From Comamonadaceae bacterium (lineage in GTDB: Bacteria; Pseudomonadota; Gammaproteobacteria; Burkholderiales; Burkholderiaceae_C), in contig JAIXUC010000013.1 in NCBI GenBank assembly GCA_027483665.1, positions 1 through 45,591 on the forward strand: DNA of 45,591 nucleotides, given 5' to 3'. The position numbers and the translations under genes were made by a program. Below the pieces are notes generated by a model that worked only from the letters and a program-made list of their open reading frames with translations, had not been told where the DNA came from and ran no database searches. Of the stretch, positions 7,369 to 14,387 are shown piece by piece. Position 1 is the stretch's first letter, and the number at the start of each line of letters is the position of its first letter.

Positions 7369-9651
7369 ATGTCAGACAAAAACTCCCCTGCGTCCGCCAA
7401 ACGTGGCTCGATCGCCCGACGCGTGTCGCTGGTTGGCGGCCTGAGCGCAGCAGCGGTTTTGGTGCTGATCACCGCGGTGCTCAGCTTCATGATTGGGCAG
7501 AACTCAAGGCAACAGTCGGTGCAATGGGTCGATGCAAAAGTCACGGCTGTGGCTGACGCGGTGGAGGCTTTCGACAGCACGTCGCGTGGCATGGCCGAGC
7601 GCTTGTTTTCGGTCTTTGAGAGCGATTTTCCGGGCAACTTTGTGCTGGTCGAGGGCGGCGGCGACTTGCAGTACTTTGGTGTTTCGCTCAAGGGCGACAC
7701 CGTGGCCGTGGACCGCTTCAACCAGTCCACCGGCGGCGTGGCCACGGTGTTTGCTGCGCAAGGCGACGACTTCTTGCGCATCACCAGCTCGCTCAAAAAA
7801 GAAGACGGCAGTCGCGCCACCGGCACGCTCTTGGGCAAGGCCCACCCCGCTTACGCTCCGTTGCGCGAAGGCAAGCCCTACCTGGGCCGTGCAGTGTTGT
7901 TTGGCAAGCCCTACATGACCCGCTACGAACCCATCGCTGACAGCAACAAACAAATCGTGGGTGCTTTGTTCATCGGCTTGGACATCAGCGGCTTTGAGGG
8001 ATCTATCGCCAAACTGGTAGCCGACACGCCTTTGTTCGAAACCGGTGGTCTCTACATCATCGACCCGCGCCGCTCCGACGCCGACGCCATCTTCTTGATG
8101 CACCCCAGCGCGCGTGGCAAAAAGGTACTCGAGGTCTCGCCCGGTGCCCAGACGTTCTTGGCGTCGCTGCGCAACTTCGACGGTGGCTACATCCCCGAGG
8201 TGCCCGTGCTTTTGAGCAGTTCCGGCACTGGAACGCATTGGGCTGTGGCGCGTCGGGTGCCGACCGCCGGCTGGTGGGTGGTCGGCGAGGTCAGCGATGC
8301 GCAAGCCATGAGTGGCGTGGGGCGTGTTCTGACCCCCTTTTGGGTGTTGCTGGGCGCGGCCATCCTGGCGCTGGCCTTGGGCTTGTTTTTGATGATGCAA
8401 CGCTGGGTAGCACGCCCACTGGCTGAGCTCAGCCGAGCCGTCACAGCCGTGGCGCACGGCGACCTGACGCAGCCCGTAAACAGCAACCGGCACGACGAAA
8501 TTGGTGCACTCATGCGCGAGGTGGAAACCATGCGCGTGCAGTTCAACCAAAGCCTCGCGCACGTGCGGCAGTCCACCGACAGCATCACCACGGCCAGTGC
8601 AGAAATCGCCAGCGGCACACAAGACTTGAGCGCGCGCACCGAACAGGCGGCCAGCAACCTGCAACAAACAGCGGCCAGCATGGCGCAGTTGACGGACACC
8701 GTGCGTCAAAGTGCCGAGTCGGCGCGCTCTGCCAACACGCTGGCGCACTCCGCCGCCGAGGTGGCCCAGCGTGGCGGCGAGGTGGTCTCGCAAGTGGTGA
8801 CCACCATGGACGACATCAACCAGAGCAGCCGCAAGATTGCAGACATCATCAGCGTGATCGACGGCATCGCGTTTCAGACCAATATCCTGGCTTTGAACGC
8901 CGCAGTGGAGGCCGCGCGCGCTGGCGACCAAGGCCGCGGCTTTGCGGTGGTGGCAACCGAAGTGCGCAGCTTGGCCGGGCGCAGCGCCGAGGCCGCCAAA
9001 GAGATCAAGGCACTCATTCAGACCAGCGTGCAAAAAGTCGAAGGCGGCAGCCGTTTGGTGGGTGAAGCCGGCCAGACGATGCAGGAGATTGTTGGCGCTG
9101 TGCGCCGTGTCACGGACATGATTGGCGAGATCACGGCAGCTGCCAATGAGCAAAGCGATGGCATCGGCCAGGTCAATGCCGCGGTCGGGCAGCTGGACCA
9201 AATGACACAGCAAAACGCCGCTTTGGTGGAGCAATCGACCGCGGCCGCCGAGAGCCTGCGCGAGCAGGCGCAGCGCCTGGCTCAGGTCGTGGGCTCTTTC
9301 AAGCTGCAAGGCGGCGTGGCTTTAAGTAACGCCTCGCTTGTCAGCAACCCACCGGCCTTGGGCGCACCTCCGGCCCGCCAGGCATTGAGCGCGCCGAGGC
9401 CCGTTCAGAACAAGTCGCTGCCGCGACCGGCACAAGCGGCCCGCCCGCAACTAGCAGCCAAGCCAACCCCATCGAGCAGGCCGAAGATCGCAGCCAAGCC
9501 GGTAGGCACGGCCCGCACGGCAGGATCTGCTGCACCCGCGCCTCGCTTGAAGGCTCCGGCCTCCAACGCGCCGATCAAGCCCGCGCTGAAGGCGGCACCC
9601 AGAAGCACCGCCGCCCCTGCGCAGACGGAGGGTGATTGGGAATCTTTCTGA
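7369..9651 (+). CDS. Methyl-accepting chemotaxis protein with Cache sensor and C-terminal tether pentapeptide
   Basis: A 760-residue transmembrane chemoreceptor. TM1 is at about residues 20-45, a periplasmic Cache-type (Cache_3/Cache_2-like) sensor at 50-315 (GKPYMTRYEPIAD, IVGALFIGLDISGF), TM2 at 322-343 and HAMP at about 345-397. The cytoplasmic signalling domain (410-650) carries the hairpin tip signature DGIAFQTNILALNAAVEAAR. A tail of ~110 residues rich in Ala, Pro, Lys and Arg ends in DWESF, like the C-terminal pentapeptide (NWETF type) that tethers CheR/CheB. It should signal through CheW/CheA to steer swimming; the ligand is unknown. It is not next to che genes. The M20 peptidase starts 17 bases downstream. 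Confidence 0.95.
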   Translation: MSDKNSPASAKRGSIARRVSLVGGLSAAAVLVLITAVLSFMIGQNSRQQSVQWVDAKVTAVADAVEAFDSTSRGMAERLFSVFESDFPGNFVLVEGGGDLQYFGVSLKGDTVAVDRFNQSTGGVATVFAAQGDDFLRITSSLKKEDGSRATGTLLGKAHPAYAPLREGKPYLGRAVLFGKPYMTRYEPIADSNKQIVGALFIGLDISGFEGSIAKLVADTPLFETGGLYIIDPRRSDADAIFLMHPSARGKKVLEVSPGAQTFLASLRNFDGGYIPEVPVLLSSSGTGTHWAVARRVPTAGWWVVGEVSDAQAMSGVGRVLTPFWVLLGAAILALALGLFLMMQRWVARPLAELSRAVTAVAHGDLTQPVNSNRHDEIGALMREVETMRVQFNQSLAHVRQSTDSITTASAEIASGTQDLSARTEQAASNLQQTAASMAQLTDTVRQSAESARSANTLAHSAAEVAQRGGEVVSQVVTTMDDINQSSRKIADIISVIDGIAFQTNILALNAAVEAARAGDQGRGFAVVATEVRSLAGRSAEAAKEIKALIQTSVQKVEGGSRLVGEAGQTMQEIVGAVRRVTDMIGEITAAANEQSDGIGQVNAAVGQLDQMTQQNAALVEQSTAAAESLREQAQRLAQVVGSFKLQGGVALSNASLVSNPPALGAPPARQALSAPRPVQNKSLPRPAQAARPQLAAKPTPSSRPKIAAKPVGTARTAGSAAPAPRLKAPASNAPIKPALKAAPRSTAAPAQTEGDWESF

Positions 9652-9668
9652 CCCCGGAGGTAACCGCC

Positions 9669-11198
9669 ATGAATGCCCGCGTCCCAACCGCCTTGTTCCA
9701 GCCCGAGCGCGCCCTGTCAGAGGTGACGCAAGCCTGGGAGCAGCGCATCCTGCCAGAGCTGTACGACTACATCGCCATTCCCGCTAAGTCGCCGGCGTTT
9801 GACGCTGATTGGGCCAGCCACGGCCATTTGGAACGCGTGCTGCAACGCGCAGCGGACTGGGTGCAGGCGCAGCGCGTACCGGGCCTGCAGCTGGAGATCG
9901 TGCGCTTGCCCGGGCGCACGCCGGTTTTGTTCTTTGAGGTGCCCGCGTCCAGCGGTGCAGCCCAGGCCGCCAGCAGCCAAGGCAGCAGGCCGAGCGGTGT
10001 GGCTGCGTCGGTGTTGATGTACGGCCACATGGACAAGCAACCTGAATTCACGGGCTGGCGCGCCGACTTAGGGCCTTGGACGCCCAAACTCGAAGACGGC
10101 AAGCTCTACGGGCGCGGTGGGGCAGACGACGGCTACGCGGTCTACGCCAGCATCGCCGCCGTGCAAGCGCTGCAAAGCCAGGGCGCTGCGCACCCGCGCA
10201 TCGTCGGGCTGATTGAGACTTGCGAGGAGAGCGGCTCTTACGACCTGCTGCCCACCATCGAGGCCCTGCGTGGCCGCTTGGGCGACGTGGCGCTGGTGAT
10301 CTGCCTGGATTCAGGCGCTGGCAACTACGACCAACTGTGGCTGACCACCAGCTTGCGTGGCATGGCCAGTGGCGTGCTCAAGGTCGAGGTGCTGACCGAA
10401 GGCGTTCACTCCGGTGACGCCAGCGGGCTGGTGCCGTCGAGCTTTCGCATCATGCGTCAGGTGCTCGACCGCCTGGAAGACAGCGCCACGGGGCGCTTGT
10501 TGCCAGCCAGTTTCCACTGCGAAGTGCCGCCCGATCGGCTGGCTCAAGCGCGCGCCACCGCCGCCATCTTGGGCGAGGAAGTGCATCGCCGCTTTCCTTG
10601 GGCGCACCACGATTGCGGTGGGTCGAGTGCCTTCACCTTGCCCACCACCACCGACCCACTGCAGGGTTTGCTCAACCGCACCTGGGCACCCACGCTCAGC
10701 GTCACCGGAGCAGAGGGCTTTCCCGAGATTCGCAACGCGGGCAACGTGCTGCGCCCCTACACCGCTTTCAAACTGAGCTTGCGCTTGCCGCCGCTGGTGG
10801 ATGCGGCTCAAGCTGTGCAGCAGCTCAAAGCCTTGTTGGAAGACAACGCGCCCTATCAGGCCAAGGTCACGTTTCACAGTGAAGGTGCTGCCAGCGGCTG
10901 GAACGCGCCGCCCAGCGTGGGCTGGTTCGAACAAGCGCTGGACGCTGCATCTCAGGCGCATTTCGGCGCGCCTTGCGGGCACATCGGGCAGGGCGGCACC
11001 ATCCCGCTCATGGGCATGCTCAGCAAAGGCTTTCCGCAGGCGCAAATGATGGTGTGCGGTGTGCTGGGCCCGAAAAGCAACGCACACGGGCCCAACGAGT
11101 TTTTGCATGTGCCCTACGCCCAGCGCCTCACCGCTGCCGTAGCGCAAGTGATGGCGGCACTGCCTGCTCAGGCCACTGAAGCCGAGGGCTTGGCCTGA
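9669..11198 (+). CDS. M20 family metallopeptidase
   Basis: A 509-residue M20 peptidase of the dipeptidase/carboxypeptidase type. Zinc ligands and catalytic residues are seen in order: His120 in YGHMDKQPEF, Asp in GRGGADDGYA, the Glu pair in ETCEESGS, Asp in CLDSGAGNYD, and a His near the C-terminus (LHVPYAQR region). The dimerisation domain lies between. The ATG at 9669 is preceded by GGAGG at ideal spacing; an upstream ATG (9636) overlaps the chemoreceptor and has none. The substrate, probably a di- or oligopeptide, is not predictable. Its last 31 bases overlap the convergent MFS transporter gene. Confidence 0.9.
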   Translation: MNARVPTALFQPERALSEVTQAWEQRILPELYDYIAIPAKSPAFDADWASHGHLERVLQRAADWVQAQRVPGLQLEIVRLPGRTPVLFFEVPASSGAAQAASSQGSRPSGVAASVLMYGHMDKQPEFTGWRADLGPWTPKLEDGKLYGRGGADDGYAVYASIAAVQALQSQGAAHPRIVGLIETCEESGSYDLLPTIEALRGRLGDVALVICLDSGAGNYDQLWLTTSLRGMASGVLKVEVLTEGVHSGDASGLVPSSFRIMRQVLDRLEDSATGRLLPASFHCEVPPDRLAQARATAAILGEEVHRRFPWAHHDCGGSSAFTLPTTTDPLQGLLNRTWAPTLSVTGAEGFPEIRNAGNVLRPYTAFKLSLRLPPLVDAAQAVQQLKALLEDNAPYQAKVTFHSEGAASGWNAPPSVGWFEQALDAASQAHFGAPCGHIGQGGTIPLMGMLSKGFPQAQMMVCGVLGPKSNAHGPNEFLHVPYAQRLTAAVAQVMAALPAQATEAEGLA

Positions 11199-12373
11199 CG
11201 CCAGCGCCACCAGCCCAAACCCAACACCGCCAAACCCATCACCAACACCGGCAGCACCGAGCCCAGTTGCAACGTCTCCCAGCCGCGTGTGGTCACCAAC
11301 ACACCCGAGGCCAGGGAACTCACGGCCAAGGTGGCAAACACTGAAAAGTTCAGCAGGCCCTGGGCCCGGTCACGTTCTTGCGGCGCGTAACTCCCAAGCG
11401 AGAGCGTCGTGCTGCCGGTGAAGACAAAGTTCCAGCCCACGCCCAGCAGCAGCAGCGCCAGCCAGAACTGTTGCAATCCCAGCCCGGACAGGGCCACCCC
11501 AATGCACGCGGCGTACAAGAGCACGCCCAAGCCCATCACCCACAAAGCGCCCCAGCGCTGAATCAAGTGGCCGGTGAAAAAGCCGGGCGCGAACATGCCA
11601 ATCACGTGCCACTCCAGCACAAAAGCGGCGTCGGAGAAGGGCAGTCCGCACTGCTGCATGGCCATGGGCGTGGCCGCCATCAAGAGGTTCATCACGCCAT
11701 AACTCAAAGCGCCAGTGAGCGCGGCCACTGCGAACACCGGCTGGCGCGCGATTTGCCACAGCGACCGCTCGATAAGCGGCGGGTCGGTTGATGCGTTGGT
11801 GGGTTTCTTGGATGGTTGCTCTGGAAAGGGCACGAAGGCCAGCACCGCCATCGCGAGTGCGGCAACCGCCGCCAGCAACAAGTAAGCCGCAGCAAAAGGC
11901 ACGGACATCAAATCGCGCCCGAACGCGGCCAAGTTGGGTCCTGCCACGGCGCCGAGCAGGCCGCCGGCCATGACCAGCGAGACCGCCCGGTCGCGCCCGC
12001 TGGGGCCGGCCAATTCAGCAGCTGCAAAGCGGTACAGGCCCGCGTTGGCGTTGTAGTAACCGGCGATTACCGTGGCCGCGCACAGCAGCCAAAAGTTTTT
12101 GGTGGCCACTGCCCAGGCGCACAGCAAGGCGGCACCCACGGCCACCGCTGCGCCCAGCATGAAAGCGCGTTGTCGCCCCCACAGCCTTTGGGAGCGCGCC
12201 ACCAAACCCGTGGCCAGCGCACCGCCGACCACATAGCCCATCACGGGCAAGGTCGCCATCCAGCCCAGCGGGGCCAAACTCCAGCCGACCAAGCCGTTGA
12301 TGGCAATGAAGGTGACGTTGTTCGTGAGGAACAGGCCTTGGCACAAGGCCAGCAGCCATAGAGGGCGGTTCAT
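11168..12373 (-). CDS. MFS transporter
   Basis: A 401-residue membrane protein with about 12 hydrophobic segments in two blocks of six, divided by a charged loop around residues 190-210. It carries major facilitator features such as GYVVGGALATGLVARSQ with a basic cytoplasmic loop (RLWGRQR) after the second helix, and a matching loop in the second half. The substrate is not recognisable. The ATG (12373) follows rsmE by 31 bases on the same strand, so it probably ends an amgK-rsmE-MFS operon. Its 3' end overlaps the M20 peptidase gene tail-to-tail by 31 bases. Confidence 0.88.
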   Translation of the reverse strand: MNRPLWLLALCQGLFLTNNVTFIAINGLVGWSLAPLGWMATLPVMGYVVGGALATGLVARSQRLWGRQRAFMLGAAVAVGAALLCAWAVATKNFWLLCAATVIAGYYNANAGLYRFAAAELAGPSGRDRAVSLVMAGGLLGAVAGPNLAAFGRDLMSVPFAAAYLLLAAVAALAMAVLAFVPFPEQPSKKPTNASTDPPLIERSLWQIARQPVFAVAALTGALSYGVMNLLMAATPMAMQQCGLPFSDAAFVLEWHVIGMFAPGFFTGHLIQRWGALWVMGLGVLLYAACIGVALSGLGLQQFWLALLLLGVGWNFVFTGSTTLSLGSYAPQERDRAQGLLNFSVFATLAVSSLASGVLVTTRGWETLQLGSVLPVLVMGLAVLGLGWWRWRQAKPSASVA

Positions 12374-12404
12374 GGGCTGTGGTGTTGGTGCGCTGCCGGC
12401 GCAC

Positions 12405-13139
12405 TCAGGTGGCTGCGCTCAGGTTGATCAGTGCCAGCGCAGCCAGCGGCGCGGTGTCGGCGCGAAGCACCCGGGGGCCCAGGCTGACGGGCGAGAAGCC
12501 GTGTTGTCTGGCCAGCGCTTCTTCAGTAGCACTCAGTCCGCCTTCTGGGCCGGACAGCAGCACCGCTTGGCTCAGGGGCTGTGCTTGGGCCACGGCTTCG
12601 GCCAGCGGCACAGCGTCTGGCGCGAGTGAGAGCACCCAGCGCGCGCCCGCTCCAGCGCGTGCCAAGCCATCAGCAAACGCGCTGACCGCGGCGATGTGGG
12701 GCACCCGGTTGCGCCCGCACTGGCTGCAAGCCGCCACCGCCACGGCTTGCCAGTGCGCTTGACGCCGCTCGGCACGCTCGCCGCTCAAGCGCAGCACGCT
12801 GCGCTCGGCTTGCAGGGGCGCGATGGCCACTGCGCCCAACTCGGTTGCTTTTTCCACCAAGTCGTCCATGCGGTCGTTGGCGGGCATGCCCAGCATCACG
12901 GTCACCGCAACCGCCGCCTCGCGTGAGACCGCTCGGTGCTCGAGCACGCGAACCTGCACCGACTGGCGGCCCATCTGCTCTATGACGGCGTCGAACTCGC
13001 TGTCGGACTCGCCTTGAAACAAAGCGATGTGATCGCCCGGTTGCAGGCGATGCACCTGCACATGGCGCGCCGCGCCCTCGGGCAGCACCAGGCAGCCGCC
13101 GGTAGCGAGGGGCACCGGGCAATGCACACGCAGCGACAA
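12405..13139 (-). CDS. rsmE: 16S rRNA (uracil-1498-N3)-methyltransferase RsmE
   Basis: A 244-residue SPOUT-class RNA methyltransferase. The N-terminal PUA-like part (residues 1-70) contains HVQVHRLQPGDHIALFQG. The C-terminal trefoil-knot domain holds KATELGAVAIAPLQAERSV, LLSGPEGGL (about 193-201) and LGPRVLRADTA (about 218-228), the SAM-binding knot motifs. It methylates U1498 of 16S rRNA in assembled 30S subunits. It sits 15 bases downstream of amgK and 31 bases upstream of the MFS gene on the same strand. Confidence 0.95.
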   Translation of the reverse strand: MSLRVHCPVPLATGGCLVLPEGAARHVQVHRLQPGDHIALFQGESDSEFDAVIEQMGRQSVQVRVLEHRAVSREAAVAVTVMLGMPANDRMDDLVEKATELGAVAIAPLQAERSVLRLSGERAERRQAHWQAVAVAACSQCGRNRVPHIAAVSAFADGLARAGAGARWVLSLAPDAVPLAEAVAQAQPLSQAVLLSGPEGGLSATEEALARQHGFSPVSLGPRVLRADTAPLAALALINLSAAT

Positions 13140-13154
13140 AAGCGGCTTTCGGCC

Positions 13155-14264
13155 TCAGACCCGCCCGAAGGCCAGGCCCATGGGTGCCTGGTGGCCTTCG
13201 ATCTGATCCACCAAGCGCAGCAGCGGCGCCAGTTCGCGGTAGCGCGCGGCGGTGGCGCGGATGTAGCCGATGAAACGCGGCGTGTCTTGCAGGTACTTGG
13301 GCTTGCCGTCGCGCAGCGTCAGGCGCGCAAAGATCCCGGCGACCTTCAGGTGACGCTGCAAGCCCATCCACTCCACACCTCGGTAGAACTCGCCGAAATC
13401 AGCCCCCACAGGCAGCCCGGCTTGTTGCGCGGCTTGCCAGTAGCGCACGGTGATGTCGAGCACAAACGCTTCGTCCCAGCTGATGAAGGCGTCGCGCATC
13501 AGGCTGGCGATGTCGTACGTGATGGGGCCATGCACCGCGTCTTGAAAGTCGAGCACGCCCAAGTCGGGCTCGCCCAGCATGAGGTTGCGGGCCATGTAGT
13601 CGCGGTGCACAAACACTGCCGGAGCGCGCAGGTTGTGCGCTGCGATAGTGGCAAAAGCCTGCTGCAGCGTGGCTTGCTGATCAGCGCTCAGAACCAAGCC
13701 CCGATGGCGCGCGACGTACCAGTCGGCAAAGAGTTGCATCTCGCGCAGCAACAGCGCTTCGTCGTAGGGCGGCAGCACGTCTGGGCGCGAGGCCAACTGC
13801 CAGCGCACGAGGCTCTGAATGGCTTGTCGGTAAAGGGGCGCTGCACTGGCGCTGTCTTGCTCATCGAGCTGCGACATCATGGTGTGCTGCCCCAAGTCGG
13901 TCAGCAACATGAAGCCCTGAGCCTGGTCCCAGGCCAGCACCTCGGGCGCTCGAACGCCGGCCTGGTGCATCAACTGCGCCACACGCACGAAGCTGGCGCA
14001 GTCTTCCTTGTCAGGCGGCGCGTCCATGATGATGCGTTGCACACCCGTTGCCGTGTCGATGCGCAAATAGCGCCTGAAACTCGCGTCGGCCGAGGCCAGA
14101 TGGAGGCTGTCGGGCACCAAGCGGTGGGTGCTCTCCAAGCTCTGCAACCAATCGGAAAAAGCCGGTTGTCTGCTGGGGTCGGCCCAGACCACTGCCGTGT
14201 GCGGCTGCAAGCCGGGGACGCTGTGGGCCAGAGCGTCGGAGGTGGGAGGGGTCACATCGCTCAT
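13155..14264 (-). CDS. amgK: N-acetylmuramate/N-acetylglucosamine kinase AmgK
   Basis: A 369-residue aminoglycoside-phosphotransferase-fold kinase. The catalytic loop is HRDYMARN (residues 220-227) and the Mg site DFQDA (239-243). Family features ADASFRRYLR (59-68) and IIMDAPPDKEDCASF (78-92) mark AmgK, which phosphorylates MurNAc and GlcNAc at the anomeric carbon in the cell-wall recycling route that bypasses MurQ. In Pseudomonas amgK is followed by murU and lies next to lptD; here it is divergent from lptD, but the partner murU is about 17 kb away (31340-32113). A TAGAAT box (minus strand, 14279-14274) lies only 9 bases before the ATG, which would give an almost leaderless mRNA. Confidence 0.88.
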   Translation of the reverse strand: MSDVTPPTSDALAHSVPGLQPHTAVVWADPSRQPAFSDWLQSLESTHRLVPDSLHLASADASFRRYLRIDTATGVQRIIMDAPPDKEDCASFVRVAQLMHQAGVRAPEVLAWDQAQGFMLLTDLGQHTMMSQLDEQDSASAAPLYRQAIQSLVRWQLASRPDVLPPYDEALLLREMQLFADWYVARHRGLVLSADQQATLQQAFATIAAHNLRAPAVFVHRDYMARNLMLGEPDLGVLDFQDAVHGPITYDIASLMRDAFISWDEAFVLDITVRYWQAAQQAGLPVGADFGEFYRGVEWMGLQRHLKVAGIFARLTLRDGKPKYLQDTPRFIGYIRATAARYRELAPLLRLVDQIEGHQAPMGLAFGRV

Positions 14265-14285
14265 GGATAATCAATTCTACAAACG

Positions 14286-14301
14286 CGATCCGGCCGGATC
14301 G
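14286..14301. repeat. 16-bp perfect palindrome in the amgK/lptD divergent promoter region
   Basis: CGATCCGGCCGGATCG is fully self-complementary and lies between the divergent starts of amgK (14264) and lptD (14388). The position fits a dimeric regulator site or a short hairpin in the lptD leader. No known consensus was recognised, and high GC makes chance palindromes more common. Confidence 0.4.
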
Positions 14302-14387
14302 GGGCAATCCGGGCCTTGCGGTCGAGCGGGGCGACCCTCGGTCGGTCCGTCTGCATCCACCTCAGCACGCCCTGACCGACGTCCCTC

